Below, piece by piece: positions 1-9,942 of a stretch of DNA of 64,000 nucleotides. Positions within the stretch are counted from its first letter, which is position 1; the number at the start of each line of letters is the position of its first letter. The translations under genes were made by a program, and so were the position numbers. The notes beneath the pieces are model-generated. The model ran no database searches, was not told the DNA's origin, and was given only the letters and a program-made list of their open reading frames with translations. This stretch comes from Burkholderia sp. MS389 (GTDB lineage Bacteria; Pseudomonadota; Gammaproteobacteria; Burkholderiales; Burkholderiaceae): NCBI RefSeq assembly GCF_016899425.1, contig NZ_CP045994.1:2418001-2482000 (forward strand), written 5' to 3'.

Positions 1-341
1 CTCACCGCGTCCTGGCGCGTGAGCAGCGCCTGCGCGTCGACGTACGGCGCGGCGCCGATCACTGACGGATTGCGGCGCGCTTCCTGCGCGGTCAGTTGCC
101 AGTCGGGCATCGATCCCGTCGGCGAGAACACCTCGACGTGCGCGAGCACCGACAGCATGCGGTCGCGTACTTCCTTCTGGAAGCCGTTCATCACCGACAG
201 CACGACGATCAGCGCCGCGACGCCGAGCGCGATCCCGAGCATCGATACGAGCGCGATGAAGGAAATGAAGCCGTTGCCGGTCGTGCGTTTGCCGGCGCGC
301 GTGTAGCGCCAGCCGATCTGCCATTCGTACGGAAGTTTCAA
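1..341 (-). CDS. lolC: Lipoprotein-releasing ABC transporter permease LolC/LolE, N-terminal part
   Basis: Inner-membrane subunit of the LolCDE machine, which extracts lipoproteins from the inner membrane and hands them to LolA. Only about the first 113 residues are present; the gene runs off the left edge. The visible part begins MKLPYEWQIGWRYTR, followed by a hydrophobic segment at about residues 25-52 (FISFIALVSMLGIALGV, then LIVVLSVMNGF) and the start of the periplasmic domain, as in the LolC/E family. I take a TTG start at 341 because an AAGGA ribosome site lies 6-7 bases upstream and the family N-terminus begins there. LolC and LolE cannot be told apart from this fragment. Transcribed away from the gene at 504. 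Confidence 0.85.
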   Translation of the reverse strand, partial: MKLPYEWQIGWRYTRAGKRTTGNGFISFIALVSMLGIALGVAALIVVLSVMNGFQKEVRDRMLSVLAHVEVFSPTGSMPDWQLTAQEARRNPSVIGAAPYVDAQALLTRQDAV

Positions 342-486
342 GCGAATCCTTTCTGCTGGTTACGGCGGGAGGCACGCCGCGGCCGGACCGCCGCCGGGTG
401 GCGGCCGGCAGCCCGGGCACGGTCGAAAAAACGGCCGCCGGACGCGAACGGGCCGTCAGCCGGCCCGATCACGCGCGCAGTTTGCC

Positions 487-492
487 ATACAA
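487..492 (+). promoter_or_regulatory. Candidate -10 element (TACAAT) for the gene at 504
   Basis: TACAAT lies 11 bases before the ATG at 504, so the transcript would have only a few untranslated bases. No convincing -35 or ribosome site is visible. Confidence 0.4.
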
Positions 493-503
493 TGCGCACC
501 ATC

Positions 504-1568
504 ATGCACGACCGACGCCTCCATTTTCTCGTTCCGTTCGCGCTGCCGTCGGCGGCCGACGCGGCCTCGTCCCTGCACACGCTGGACAGCCCCGCGCTCC
601 AAAAGTTGCTCGCCCGCGCGACTCTCGTCGAGCGTGTGGCCGGCGAGGACTTCCAGCGCACGCTGCCGCACGAGCGCTGGCTGGCAAGCCGCTTCGGCGC
701 CACGCAGGGCAACGCCGCCGACGAGGCGCCGCTCGCGCCCTACATGCTGCTGGCCGACGGCGGCGATCCCGGCACCCAGGCATGGGCGTGCGTCGAGCCC
801 GTGCACGTCGAAATCGCGCACGATCACCTGGTACTCGTCGATCCGGCTTCGCTGGCGCTCGACGACGGCGACGCGGCCGCGCTGCTCGCGGTCGCGCGGC
901 CGCTGATCGAGGAGCTCGGCGTGCGGCTCGAAGCGCCGAACCCGGCGCGCTGGTACCTGTCGAGCGACCAGCTCGCGCGCCTTGCCGGCGCCGCGCCGCT
1001 GCGCGCCAGCGGCCGCAACATCGAGATCTGGCTGCCGCACGAGGCGCATACGGGCGAGCGCTCGCGGATGTGGATGAAACTGCAGAACGAAGTGCAGATG
1101 GCGTGGTTCCAGCACCCGGTGAACGAAGCCCGCGAGGCGCGTGGGCTGCCCGCCGTCAATTCGGTCTGGTTCCATGCGCAGGGCACGCTGAAGCCGGTCG
1201 GCAAGCCGTTCGCGCGCGTGCTGTCCGCGTCGCCGGCCGCGCTCGGCCTCGCACGCGCCGCGCACGCCGAAGCCGACGGCCTGCCCGCGACGTTCGGCGC
1301 GCTGCCCGCCGCCGATGGCGCGACGCTCGTCGAGCTGCCGACGCTGACCACGCCGTTCATCGAGCAGGACTGGGCGCGCTGGCACGACGGCCTCGCCGCG
1401 CTGGAGCGCGACTGGTTCGCGCCCGCGCTCGCCGCGCTGCGGAACGGCGAGCTGGCGAGCGTCGACGTCACGCTGTGCGGCGACACGGGCTCCGTGACGC
1501 TGCACGCGACGCGCGGCGACCTGCGCAAGTTCTGGCGCCGCCGCGCGCTTGCCTCCCTGTTCGAATAA
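504..1568 (+). CDS. Uncharacterised protein related to cofactor-independent phosphoglycerate mutases
   Basis: A 354-residue soluble protein with no signal peptide or membrane segment. It resembles the conserved proteobacterial proteins often annotated as a regulatory or phosphoglycerate-mutase-like protein and found next to recJ in Burkholderia and relatives. I see no metal-binding or catalytic motif that would prove mutase activity, so the function is unassigned. Visible features include the tract WYLSSDQL and the segment RNIEIWLPHEAH at about 170-185. The reading frame stays open upstream to 96, but I choose ATG 504 (an alternative ATG is at 492) because the upstream translation is arginine-rich antisense-like sequence and a TACAAT box lies at 487-492. 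It ends 13 bases before recJ, so the two are probably co-transcribed. Confidence 0.75.
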   Translation: MHDRRLHFLVPFALPSAADAASSLHTLDSPALQKLLARATLVERVAGEDFQRTLPHERWLASRFGATQGNAADEAPLAPYMLLADGGDPGTQAWACVEPVHVEIAHDHLVLVDPASLALDDGDAAALLAVARPLIEELGVRLEAPNPARWYLSSDQLARLAGAAPLRASGRNIEIWLPHEAHTGERSRMWMKLQNEVQMAWFQHPVNEAREARGLPAVNSVWFHAQGTLKPVGKPFARVLSASPAALGLARAAHAEADGLPATFGALPAADGATLVELPTLTTPFIEQDWARWHDGLAALERDWFAPALAALRNGELASVDVTLCGDTGSVTLHATRGDLRKFWRRRALASLFE

Positions 1569-1581
1569 CAAGCCAACCCGA

Positions 1582-3279
1582 ATGACCCGGATCGTTACCC
1601 GCCCCGTCGCGCCCGCCGACGCCGAAGCGCTCGCGCGCCACGGACTGCACCCCGTCCTCGCGCGCCTGTACGCGTCGCGCGGCGTGCAGTCGCCCGTCGA
1701 CATCGAGACCGCGCTCGCGCGCCTCGTTCCGCCCACCGAGCTGAAAGGCTGCGCCGATGCGGCGGTGCTGCTCGCCGACGCGATCGCCGACCAGCGGCGC
1801 CTGCTCGTCGTCGCCGACTACGACTGCGACGGCGCGACCGCCTGCGCGGTCGCGGTGCGCGGCCTGCGGATGTTCGGCGCGCAGATCGACTACCTGGTGC
1901 CGAACCGCTTCGAATACGGCTACGGCCTCACGCCCGAGATCGTCGAGCTCGCGGCTGCGCGCAAGCCCGACCTGCTGATCACCGTCGACAACGGGATCGC
2001 GAGCGTCGCCGGCGTCGAAGCCGCGAACGCGCGCGGCATCGACGTGCTCGTGACCGACCACCACCTGCCCGGCGACGCGCTTCCCGCCGCGCGCGCGATC
2101 GTCAACCCGAACCAGCCCGGCTGCGCGTTTCCGAGCAAGCACCTCGCCGGCGTCGGCGTGATGTTCTACGTGTTGCTCGCGCTGCGCGCCGAGCTGCGTC
2201 GCCGCGGCGCGTTCGCGAGCAAGGAAGCCGAGCCGCGGCTCGACGGCCTGCTCGACCTCGTCGCGCTCGGCACCGTCGCCGACGTCGTACGGCTCGACGG
2301 CAACAACCGCGTGCTCGTCGCGCAGGGGCTGCAGCGCATCCGCAACGGCCGCATGCAGCCGGGCATCGCCGCGCTGTTCCGCGCCGCCGCGCGCGAAGCG
2401 CGCACCGCGTCGGGCTTCGACCTCGGCTTCGGCCTCGGCCCGCGCCTGAACGCGGCCGGGCGGCTATCCGACATGTCGCTCGGCATCGAATGCCTGATCA
2501 CCGACGACATCGGCCGCGCGTGGGATCTCGCGCAGCAACTCGACGTGATGAACCGCGAACGCCGCGAAATCGAAGCCGGCATGCAGCAGCAGGCGCTCGC
2601 CGATCTCGCCGACGTCGATCCGGCCGACGCGTGCACGATCACGCTGTTCAATCCCGAGTGGCACCAGGGCGTGATCGGCATCGTCGCCGGCCGGCTCAAG
2701 GAAAAGTTCCACCGTCCGTCGTTCACGTTCGCGCACGCCGACGACGAAGGCAAACGGGTCAAGGGATCGGGCCGGTCGATCGCCGGCTTCCATCTGCGCG
2801 ACGCGCTCGACCTCGTGTCGAAACGCGAACCGGACCTGATCGTCGCGTTCGGCGGCCACGCGATGGCGGCCGGCCTCACGCTCGACACCGATAACGTGCC
2901 GCGCTTCGCGGCCGCGTTCGAGGCCGTCGCGCGCGAATGGCTGTCCGACGACGCACTCGCCCGCGTGATCGAGACCGACGGCGAGCTCGAGGACGCGTAC
3001 TTCACGCCGCAGTTCGTCGGCCTGCTCGACGAGGCCGTGTGGGGGCAAGGGTTTCCGGCCCCGCTTTTCTCGGGCGAATTCGACGTCGTGTCGCAGTCGC
3101 TCGTGAAGGAAAAGCACCTGAAGCTGCAGCTGGCGCGCGGCCGCCAGCGCTTCAACGCGATCTGGTTCAACCACACCGAGCCGCTGCCGGCGAGTGCGCT
3201 GGTCGCGTACCGGCTCGTCGCCGATACGTGGAACGGCGTCACGCGCGTCCAGCTGATCGTCGAACACGCGGCCGGCTGA
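1582..3279 (+). CDS. recJ: Single-stranded-DNA-specific exonuclease RecJ
   Basis: 5'-to-3' exonuclease that degrades single-stranded DNA in recombination (RecFOR pathway), base excision and mismatch repair. The 565-residue protein has the DHH phosphoesterase signature: DYDCDG near residues 78-83, VDNGI near 135 and TDHH near 158, which together ligate the two catalytic metals. The DHHA1 part follows, with GSGRS near 395 and GGHAMAAG near 424, and a C-terminal OB-like region. Length matches the family (E. coli 577). ATG 1582 is chosen because the family N-terminus begins here; the gene starts 13 bases after the preceding stop, suggesting one operon. All motif residues are present. Confidence 0.97.
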   Translation: MTRIVTRPVAPADAEALARHGLHPVLARLYASRGVQSPVDIETALARLVPPTELKGCADAAVLLADAIADQRRLLVVADYDCDGATACAVAVRGLRMFGAQIDYLVPNRFEYGYGLTPEIVELAAARKPDLLITVDNGIASVAGVEAANARGIDVLVTDHHLPGDALPAARAIVNPNQPGCAFPSKHLAGVGVMFYVLLALRAELRRRGAFASKEAEPRLDGLLDLVALGTVADVVRLDGNNRVLVAQGLQRIRNGRMQPGIAALFRAAAREARTASGFDLGFGLGPRLNAAGRLSDMSLGIECLITDDIGRAWDLAQQLDVMNRERREIEAGMQQQALADLADVDPADACTITLFNPEWHQGVIGIVAGRLKEKFHRPSFTFAHADDEGKRVKGSGRSIAGFHLRDALDLVSKREPDLIVAFGGHAMAAGLTLDTDNVPRFAAAFEAVAREWLSDDALARVIETDGELEDAYFTPQFVGLLDEAVWGQGFPAPLFSGEFDVVSQSLVKEKHLKLQLARGRQRFNAIWFNHTEPLPASALVAYRLVADTWNGVTRVQLIVEHAAG

Positions 3280-3386
3280 GCATCGCACCCGGCCCGCGAC
3301 GCGCCGCCGCGCGCGCGCCGCGCCGGATGGGCCGTCAACACGCGTGCTGGCACCGTTTGCGTCACCGGGCAAGCCCGCCGATCGGC

Positions 3387-3392
3387 TATAAT
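3387..3392 (+). promoter_or_regulatory. Candidate -10 box (TATAAT) for prfB
   Basis: A perfect TATAAT 35 bases before the prfB ATG, in the recJ-prfB gap. No good -35 match is seen at 16-18 bases upstream. Confidence 0.5.
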
Positions 3393-3427
3393 TCCGCTTT
3401 TTTACGAAGCAAGAATAGCGAACGATC

Positions 3428-4532
3428 ATGGAAGCGGAACGTCTCAACGCGATCGAAAGCTCCCTGCTCGACCTGCGCAACCGCGCGGGCGAGCTTCGGG
3501 GGTATCTTTGACTACGACGCCAAAGCTGCGCGTCTGACCGAAGTCAACAAGGAACTCGAAGACCCGAACGTCTGGAACGACTCGAAGAACGCCCAGGCGC
3601 TCGGTCGCGAGAAAAAGCTGCTCGAAGGCGTCGTCACGACGCTCACCGCGCTCGATAGCGACCTGCGCGATGCGCTCGACCTGTTCGAGCTGGCGCGCGA
3701 GGAAGGCGACGAGGACACCCTTCTCGCGTCCGAAGACGACGCCGCGAAGCTCGAGGCGCGCGTCGGCGACATCGAGTTCCGCCGGATGTTCTCGAACCCG
3801 GCCGATCCGAACAACTGCTTCATCGACATCCAGGCCGGCGCCGGCGGCACCGAGGCATGCGACTGGGCGTCGATGCTGCTGCGCCAGTACCTGCGCTACT
3901 GCGAACGCAAGGGCTTCAAGGCCGAGGTGCTCGAAGAGTCCGACGGCGACGTCGCCGGCATCAAGAACGCGACGGTCAAGGTCACGGGCGAATACGCATA
4001 CGGCTTCCTGCGCACCGAAACGGGCATCCACCGTCTCGTGCGCAAGTCGCCGTTCGACTCGTCGGGCGGTCGCCATACGTCGTTCTCGTCGGTGTTCGTC
4101 TATCCGGAAATCGACGATTCGATCGAAGTCGAGATCAACCCGGCCGACCTGCGCATCGACACGTACCGCGCGTCGGGCGCGGGCGGTCAGCACATCAACA
4201 AGACCGACTCCGCGGTACGGATCACGCACATGCCGACCGGCATCGTCGTGCAGTGCCAGAACGACCGCTCGCAGCACCGCAACCGCGCCGAAGCAATGGC
4301 GATGCTGAAGTCGCGCCTGTACGAAGTCGAAATGCGCAAGCGCCAGGCCGAGCAGGACAAGCTCGAATCGAGCAAGACCGATGTGGGCTGGGGCCACCAG
4401 ATCCGCTCGTACGTGCTCGACCAGAGCCGCGTGAAGGACCTGCGCACGAACGTCGAAATGAGCAACACGCGGGCGGTGCTCGACGGCGACCTCGACGACT
4501 TCATCAGCGCGAGCCTCAAACAGGGCGTGTAA
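3428..4532 (+). CDS. prfB: Peptide chain release factor 2, made through a programmed +1 frameshift
   Basis: Recognises UAA and UGA stop codons and triggers release of the finished peptide. The coding sequence is join(3428..3508, 3510..4532): after 27 codons the zero frame meets TGA (3509-3511), and the ribosome shifts +1 on CTT to read GAC. The product is 367 residues (E. coli 365). The stop-reading tripeptide SPF is at 207-209 and the catalytic GGQ at 252-254, both intact. The shift site CTT-TGA-C and the internal Shine-Dalgarno-like GGGGG just before it are the standard autoregulatory signals: low RF2 favours the shift. lysS follows 73 bases downstream, the usual prfB-lysS pairing. Confidence 0.97.
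3494..3512 (+). promoter_or_regulatory. Programmed +1 ribosomal frameshift site of prfB
   Basis: CTT CGG GGG TAT CTT TGA C. The slippery CTT (3506-3508) is followed directly by TGA C, the poorest stop context, and preceded at the right distance by a G-rich sequence that pairs with the 16S anti-Shine-Dalgarno. The E. coli version has AGG GGG; here it is CGG GGG, so one base of pairing may be lost. Confidence 0.95.
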
Positions 4533-4605
4533 GCGCCGCGGCGCGGCCGGCCCGCGCCGCCCTTCCCGTTTGCGTTGCCGCACCCCACTCCGAATTCCGA
4601 CCATC

Positions 4606-6132
4606 ATGACCGAACCGACCCAAACGCAGCCCGCCGTCACGGCGGACGACAACCAGATCATCGCCGAGCGCCGCGAGAAGCTGCGCGCGTTGCGCGAGCA
4701 AGGCGTCGCCTATCCGAACGATTTCCGGCCCGAGCACCACGCAGCCGACCTGCAGGCCAAATTCGCCGATTCGGACAAGGCCGCGCTCGAAGCGAACCCG
4801 GTCGAGGTGTCGGTGGCCGGCCGCATGATGCTCAAGCGCGTGATGGGCAAGGCGAGCTTCGCGACGGTGCAGGACGGATCGGGCCAGATCCAGTTCTTCG
4901 TGACGCCGAACGACGTCGGCGCCGACACCTACGACGCGTTCAAGAAGTGGGACCTCGGCGACATCGTCGCCGCGCGCGGCGTGCTGTTCCGCACCAACAA
5001 GGGCGAGCTGTCGGTCCAGTGCAAGGAGCTGCGCCTGCTGTCGAAGGCGCTGCGTCCGCTGCCGGACAAGTTCCACGGCCTGTCCGACCAGGAAATGCGC
5101 TACCGCCAGCGCTACGTCGACCTGATCGTCACGCCGGAAACGCGCGACACGTTCCGCGCCCGCACGAAGACGATCGCGTCGATCCGCAAGTTCATGGACA
5201 ACGCCGAGTTCATGGAAGTCGAGACGCCGATGCTGCACCCGATCCCGGGCGGCGCGGCCGCGAAGCCGTTCGTCACGCATCACAATGCGCTCGACATGCA
5301 GATGTTCCTGCGCATCGCGCCGGAGCTGTACCTGAAGCGCCTGATCGTCGGCGGCTTCGAGCGCGTGTTCGAGATCAACCGTAACTTCCGGAACGAAGGC
5401 GTGTCGCCGCGTCACAACCCGGAATTCACGATGATGGAGTTCTACGCCGCGTACACCGACTACCGCTGGCTGATGGACTTCACCGAGCAGTTGATCCGCC
5501 AGGCGGCGATCGATGCGCTCGGCACCGCGACGATCCAGTACCAGGGCCGCGAGCTCGACCTCGCGAAGCCGTTCCATCGCCTGACGATCACGCAGGCGAT
5601 CCAGAAGTACGCACCGGACTACACCGACGGCCAGCTGTCGGACGACGCGTTCCTGCGCACCGAACTGAAGCGCCTCGGCGTCGACGTGTCGCAGCCGGCG
5701 TTCCTGAACGCAGGCATCGGCGCGCTGCAGCTCGCGCTGTTCGAGGAAACCGCGGAATCGCAGCTGTGGGAGCCGACCTACATCATCGACTACCCGGTCG
5801 AGGTGTCGCCGCTCGCACGCGCATCGGATACGGTGCCGGGCATCACCGAGCGTTTCGAGCTGTTCATGACCGGCCGCGAAATCGCGAACGGCTTCTCGGA
5901 GCTGAACGATCCGGAAGACCAGGCCGCGCGCTTCAAGAAGCAGGTCGAGCAGAAGGATGCGGGCGACGAGGAAGCGATGTTCTTCGACGCCGACTACATC
6001 CGCGCGCTCGAATACGGGATGCCGCCGACCGGCGGTTGCGGGATCGGTATCGACCGTCTGGTGATGCTGCTGACCGACAGCCCGACGATCCGCGACGTGC
6101 TGCTGTTCCCGCACCTGCGCCGCGAAGACTGA
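4606..6132 (+). CDS. lysS: Lysyl-tRNA synthetase, class II
   Basis: Charges tRNA-Lys with lysine using ATP. The 508-residue protein has the N-terminal OB-fold anticodon-binding domain (about 60-170) and the class II catalytic core: motif 2 FRNEG at 261-265 with the [10 protein letters not shown] loop after it, and motif 3 GIGIDRL at 479-485 close to the C-terminus. Length agrees with E. coli LysS (505). ATG 4606 matches the family start and the short variable head rich in Thr, Gln and Ala. It probably shares a transcript with prfB; no terminator separates them. All class-defining residues are present. Confidence 0.98.
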   Translation: MTEPTQTQPAVTADDNQIIAERREKLRALREQGVAYPNDFRPEHHAADLQAKFADSDKAALEANPVEVSVAGRMMLKRVMGKASFATVQDGSGQIQFFVTPNDVGADTYDAFKKWDLGDIVAARGVLFRTNKGELSVQCKELRLLSKALRPLPDKFHGLSDQEMRYRQRYVDLIVTPETRDTFRARTKTIASIRKFMDNAEFMEVETPMLHPIPGGAAAKPFVTHHNALDMQMFLRIAPELYLKRLIVGGFERVFEINRNFRNEGVSPRHNPEFTMMEFYAAYTDYRWLMDFTEQLIRQAAIDALGTATIQYQGRELDLAKPFHRLTITQAIQKYAPDYTDGQLSDDAFLRTELKRLGVDVSQPAFLNAGIGALQLALFEETAESQLWEPTYIIDYPVEVSPLARASDTVPGITERFELFMTGREIANGFSELNDPEDQAARFKKQVEQKDAGDEEAMFFDADYIRALEYGMPPTGGCGIGIDRLVMLLTDSPTIRDVLLFPHLRRED

Positions 6133-6479
6133 CGCCCGCCACCGCGTGTGCGCCGCGTCCCGTGGCGCGCACGCGTCGGCTTTGTAACGACGCGTAAATC
6201 CCGCCAGCCGGCGTCCGCCGGCCTTCGATCCTCCCCCGTTTTATTCCCTCGTCGCGACGCGCTTCTCCGGGTTTTCCCGGAAACGGCCGTGAATGCCCCG
6301 CTGCAATTCGTTACACCTTGATACGGCGCGCCGCTGGGCCGTGGACGACACTCCTGTTGCGTCACCACGCATGACCACGGGACCAGAACGAGGCGCCGGA
6401 ACGCCGAGTCTGCTCGCTCCCGAGCGTGGGATCCTGCTCCGGCGCAGCGCGCCGATCCGGATCGACCTTGGAGAACAAA
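6133..6479 (+). other. Intergenic region lysS to glycine-zipper gene
   Basis: No coding frame with a start and ribosome site. It holds two small hairpins: arms GCCGGCG/CGCCGGC at 6207-6222, possibly part of a lysS terminator although no T-run follows, and CCGGG-TTTT-CCCGG at 6267-6280. No clear promoter is visible for the next gene. Confidence 0.5.
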
Positions 6480-7208
6480 ATGGACAACCAGAATCAGACC
6501 ACGCCGCAAAAGCAACGCCTTCACCCGCTGATCGCCACTGCAGCGGGAGCCGTCATCGTCGCCAGCCTCGCGGCGACGGCAGCGATCACGGGCGTCTTCC
6601 CGAAAGCCACCAGCAGCAACGAACAGAACGGCCAGACCCAGGCCGCGCTGATCGCGTCGCAACCGGCCGTCGATACGGCCGCGGCCGCCAGCGCCGCGCT
6701 GGCCGCGCAAGCGCAGCGGCAGGCCGCGGAACAGGCCGCCGCGCAGCAGAAGGCCGCCGTCGCGCAGGCCGAGCCGAAGCCCGCGCCGCGCCCGGCTGCG
6801 CCGCACCGCCGTCACACGACCGCACCGCAGCCGCCGCAATACGCGCAGCAGCCGTCGGCGCCCGCGCAAGCCTACTGCCAGAGTTGCGGCACGGTCGTCT
6901 CGATCACGCAGACGCGCACACCGGGCCAGAGCTCGGGGATCGGCGCCGTGGGCGGCGCGGCGGCCGGCGGCCTGCTCGGCAACCAGTTCGGCAACGGCAA
7001 CGGCCGCACCGCAATGACGATCATCGGCGCGCTGGGCGGCGGGCTCGCCGGCAACCAGGTCGAGAAGCAGGTTCGCGCGGAAACCGACTATCAGGTGCAA
7101 GTGCAGATGGAAAGCGGCGCGACGCGCACGTTCACGTACCACAACCCGCCGCCGTTCGGCCAGGGCCAGCGCGTGCGGATCGAGAACGGCACGCTGGTCG
7201 GCGCTTGA
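6480..7208 (+). CDS. Glycine-zipper 2TM-domain envelope protein (SlyB-like)
   Basis: A 242-residue envelope protein. A single membrane segment lies near residues 18-42 (ATAAGAVIVASLAATAAI), which may act as an anchor; there is no lipobox cysteine as in true SlyB. A long low-complexity Ala/Gln/Pro region spans about 55-135 and could cross the periplasm. The C-terminal half has the paired glycine-zipper helices (GAVGGAAAGGLLGNQFG near 158-174 and GALGGGLAGNQVE near 183-196) and the beta tail with RTFTY and GQRVRIENG typical of Rick_17kDa/SlyB outer-membrane proteins. ATG 6480 has GGAG eight bases upstream. It is likely a monocistronic structural or stress protein; the function is inferred from the family only. 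Confidence 0.85.
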   Translation: MDNQNQTTPQKQRLHPLIATAAGAVIVASLAATAAITGVFPKATSSNEQNGQTQAALIASQPAVDTAAAASAALAAQAQRQAAEQAAAQQKAAVAQAEPKPAPRPAAPHRRHTTAPQPPQYAQQPSAPAQAYCQSCGTVVSITQTRTPGQSSGIGAVGGAAAGGLLGNQFGNGNGRTAMTIIGALGGGLAGNQVEKQVRAETDYQVQVQMESGATRTFTYHNPPPFGQGQRVRIENGTLVGA

Positions 7209-7235
7209 AGCTGATCGCGTAATCGCAGGCGTCCC

Positions 7236-7260
7236 CTGCCCGCGCAACGTGCGCGGGCAG
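7236..7260 (+). terminator. Hairpin after the glycine-zipper gene
   Basis: CTGCCCGCGC and GCGCGGGCAG form a perfect 10-bp stem with a 5-base loop 27 bases past the stop. No T-run follows, but a second terminator-like hairpin lies just downstream. Confidence 0.55.
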
Positions 7261-7273
7261 CGCGCCCAAAACG

Positions 7274-7310
7274 AAAACGGCTCGCGAGCAAATGCTCACG
7301 AGCCGTTTTT
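7274..7310. terminator. Bidirectional intrinsic terminator between the glycine-zipper gene and iscX
   Basis: AAAACGGCTCG and CGAGCCGTTTT make an 11-bp stem, with an inner GAGC-AAAT-GCTC stem in the loop and T-runs on both strands. It sits between two convergent genes and can end both. Confidence 0.85.
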
Positions 7311-7361
7311 CATTGGCGCGGCGTGCACCGTTGCAGCGCACGCCGTGACCGGTCGGGTCCG

Positions 7362-7571
7362 TCAGTCCTCGTCGTCGAAATCCGATTCGTCGATCCAGTG
7401 TGCCTGGATCGCCTCGAGGATCTTCTCGCCCGAGTGCGTCGGATCGTCGTCGAAGCCGTCGAGCTCGAGCACCCACTGGCGCAGGTCGACGAAGTTGATC
7501 CGCTGCGGGTCGATGTCCGGGTGCTTGTCCGCCAGCGCAATGGCTATTTCACGCGAATCGGTCCATTTCAT
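7362..7571 (-). CDS. iscX: Fe-S cluster assembly protein IscX
   Basis: Small acidic protein of 69 residues (E. coli 66) that binds IscS and iron and tunes the rate of cluster assembly. It begins MKWTDSREIAIAL and carries the family's conserved DIDPQRINFVDL stretch near residues 19-30, ending in the acidic DESDFDDED tail. It is the last gene of the isc operon, 19 bases after fdx, and is followed by a terminator at 7274-7310. The identification rests on sequence, length and position, which all agree. Confidence 0.96.
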   Translation of the reverse strand: MKWTDSREIAIALADKHPDIDPQRINFVDLRQWVLELDGFDDDPTHSGEKILEAIQAHWIDESDFDDED

Positions 7572-7590
7572 CGCCTGCCTCCGGTTCCTG

Positions 7591-7932
7591 TCAGTGATTT
7601 TCCTTCGCGTGGTTGATCGAGTACTTCGGGATCTCGACCACCAGGTCCGAATCTTCCTTCACGATCGCCTGGCACGACAGGCGCGACGTCGGCTCGAGGC
7701 CCCACGCCTTGTCCAGCAGATCATCCTCGTCCTCCTCGGACGGCGTCAGATCGTTGAAGCCTTCGCGGATCACCACGTGGCACGTCGTGCATGCGCACGA
7801 CTTCTCGCATGCATGCTCGATCTCGATCCCGTGATCGAGCAGGTTGTCGCAGATACTCTTGCCGGGCGTCGCGTCGATCACCGCACCGTCCGGGCACAGT
7901 TCGACGTGAGGCAGCACCACCAGTTGAGGCAT
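7591..7932 (-). CDS. fdx: ISC-type [2Fe-2S] ferredoxin
   Basis: Electron carrier that supplies reducing power for cluster assembly. The 113-residue protein has the adrenodoxin-type cluster motif C-x5-C-x2-C (ACEKSCACTTC, about residues 42-52) and the fourth ligand in RLSCQA near 87. The acidic stretch SEEDEDDLLD near 70 is typical of the Isc ferredoxins and mediates partner binding. It lies between hscA (87 bases upstream) and iscX (19 bases downstream). No odd features. Confidence 0.97.
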   Translation of the reverse strand: MPQLVVLPHVELCPDGAVIDATPGKSICDNLLDHGIEIEHACEKSCACTTCHVVIREGFNDLTPSEEDEDDLLDKAWGLEPTSRLSCQAIVKEDSDLVVEIPKYSINHAKENH

Positions 7933-7951
7933 GTTCGTTCCGTCAGTCAGG

Positions 7952-7972
7952 GTGCGGCGCCGCGCGCCGCAC
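7952..7972 (-). other. Hairpin in the hscA-fdx gap
   Basis: GTGCGGCG and CGCCGCAC form a perfect 8-bp stem around a 5-base loop. No T-run follows, so it may be a processing or stability element rather than a terminator. Confidence 0.45.
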
Positions 7973-8019
7973 GTTCATCGTCGCGCGGGCCGTGGCCGGC
8001 CGATGCGCGGTTCGTGGGT

Positions 8020-9888
8020 TCAGATCTCGTCGAGCCGGCGGCCCGACAGCGCGCGCTTGATGCTCTTGTCCATCCGGCGCGCCGCGAATTCGTCGGTACC
8101 GTCGGCCAGCGCCTTGGTCGCCGCTTCGATCGCGTTCGTATCGTCGCCCTGCGCGACCGCGCGCAACGCCGCGGTCAGCGCGTCGACCTGCGCGCGCTCG
8201 TCGGCCTCGAGCAATTCGCCGTCGGCCGCCAGCGCGGCCTGCGTCGCCTCGAGCATCCGCTCGGCCTCGACCTGCGCTTCGCGCAGCGCACGGGCGCGCA
8301 TGTCGATTTCGGCGGTCTTGAAGCTGTCTTCCAGCATCTTCGCGATGTCGTCGTCGGCGAGGCCGTACGACGGCTTCACGACGACCGACGCCTCGACGCC
8401 CGACAACTGCTCGCGGGCGAACACCGACAGGAGGCCGTCCGCGTCGACCTGATAGGTCACGCGAATGCGGGCCGCGCCCGCCGTCATCGGCGGAATGCCG
8501 CGCAGCTCGAAGCGCGCGAGCGACCGGCAGTCGGCGACGAGCTCGCGCTCGCCCTGCACGACGTGGATCGCCATCGCGGTCTGGCCGTCCTTGAAGGTCG
8601 TGAATTCCTGCGCACGCGCGATCGGAATCGTCGAGTTGCGCGGAATGATCTTCTCGACGAGACCGCCCATCGTCTCGACACCGAGCGACAGCGGAATCAC
8701 GTCGAGCAGCAGCCAGTCGTCGCCGGTGCCGCGGTTGCCCGCGAGCAGATCGGCCTGGATCGCCGCGCCGAGCGCGACGACCTGGTCCGGATCGAGGTTC
8801 ACGAGCGGCGGCTGGCCGAAATACTTCGCGACCGCGTCGCGGATCACCGGCATGCGCGTCGCGCCGCCGACGAGCACGACGCCCTTGATGTCGGCCGGCG
8901 TGACCTGCGCATCGCGCAGCGCCTTGCGGGTCGGCGTGAGCGTGCGCTGCACGAGCGGCTCGACGAGCGACGCGAACGTGTCGTGCGAAATCGTCTGCAC
9001 GAGGTGCGCGCCGCTCGACAGCGTCACGTCGAGCGCCGCTTCAGGCGCCGACGACAGCGCTTCCTTCAGCACGCGCACGCGATCGAGCAGCAGGCGCACG
9101 TCCTCGGGCGCGAGCGTCTTCGCGTCGATACCGGCCTGCGCGAGCACGTGACCGAACAGCGCGTGGTCGAAATCGTCGCCGCCGAGCGCGGAATCGCCGC
9201 CCGCGGCCAGCACCTCGAACACGCCCTTCGTCAGCTTCAGGATCGACAGGTCGAACGTGCCGCCGCCGAGGTCGTACACCGCATAAAGGCCTTCGGCCGC
9301 GTTGTCGAGACCATAGGCGATCGCCGCGGCGGTCGGTTCGTTCAGCAGGCGCAGCACGTTGAGGCCCGCGAGGCGCGCGGCATCCTTGGTCGCCTGGCGC
9401 TGTGCGTCGTCGAAGTACGCGGGCACAGTGATCACCGCGCCGACCAGATCGTCGCCGAGCGAATCCTCGGCGCGATAACGCAGTGTCGCGAGAATCTCGG
9501 CCGACACTTCGACCGGGCTCTTCACGCCGTCGATCGTGCGGATCTGCACCATGCCCGGCGCGTCGACGAATTCGTACGGCGCGTTCGCCGCGCCTTCGAC
9601 CTCGGCCTTGCCGCGGCCCATGAAGCGCTTGACCGACACGATCGTGTTGCGCGGATCGGTCGCGGCCTGCGCCTTCGCTTCGTGGCCGATGCGGCGGCCG
9701 CCCTTCTCGAGGTAACGGACCACCGACGGCAGCAGCACGCGGCCCGCTTCGTCCGGCAGGACTTCGGGCACGCTGTTGCGCACGGCGGCGACGAGCGAGT
9801 TCGTCGTGCCGAGATCGATCCCGACGGCGAGTCGCCGCTGGTGCGGTGCCGGCGCCATGCCCGGTTCGGAAATTTGCAGTAAAGCCAT
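8020..9888 (-). CDS. hscA: Fe-S assembly chaperone HscA (Hsp70 family)
   Basis: Specialised Hsp70 that, with HscB, acts on IscU to release or transfer the nascent cluster. The 622-residue protein (E. coli 616) has the ATPase domain with [12 protein letters not shown] near residue 24, the phosphate-loop [13 protein letters not shown] near 200 and [14 protein letters not shown] near 335, then the substrate-binding domain from about 390 and a helical lid. Substrate is the LPPVK motif of IscU, present in this genome copy. It lies 54 bases after hscB in the same operon. The start at 9888 gives a family-like N-terminus. Confidence 0.97.
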   Translation of the reverse strand: MALLQISEPGMAPAPHQRRLAVGIDLGTTNSLVAAVRNSVPEVLPDEAGRVLLPSVVRYLEKGGRRIGHEAKAQAATDPRNTIVSVKRFMGRGKAEVEGAANAPYEFVDAPGMVQIRTIDGVKSPVEVSAEILATLRYRAEDSLGDDLVGAVITVPAYFDDAQRQATKDAARLAGLNVLRLLNEPTAAAIAYGLDNAAEGLYAVYDLGGGTFDLSILKLTKGVFEVLAAGGDSALGGDDFDHALFGHVLAQAGIDAKTLAPEDVRLLLDRVRVLKEALSSAPEAALDVTLSSGAHLVQTISHDTFASLVEPLVQRTLTPTRKALRDAQVTPADIKGVVLVGGATRMPVIRDAVAKYFGQPPLVNLDPDQVVALGAAIQADLLAGNRGTGDDWLLLDVIPLSLGVETMGGLVEKIIPRNSTIPIARAQEFTTFKDGQTAMAIHVVQGERELVADCRSLARFELRGIPPMTAGAARIRVTYQVDADGLLSVFAREQLSGVEASVVVKPSYGLADDDIAKMLEDSFKTAEIDMRARALREAQVEAERMLEATQAALAADGELLEADERAQVDALTAALRAVAQGDDTNAIEAATKALADGTDEFAARRMDKSIKRALSGRRLDEI

Positions 9889-9942
9889 CTTGGTTCGTTC
9901 GGGCGCTCGGCCCGTTTGCTGCGCGTGCCGCCAGGCACGCGG

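Noticed and set aside
96-503. Extension of the mutase-like protein to a start at 96
   Set aside because: The extra translation is Arg-rich antisense of lolC and carries no family sequence; ATG 504 follows a -10 box.
3509-3511. In-frame TGA in prfB as a sign of a pseudogene
   Set aside because: It is the normal programmed frameshift stop with the conserved CTT-TGA-C context, and both SPF and GGQ are intact downstream.
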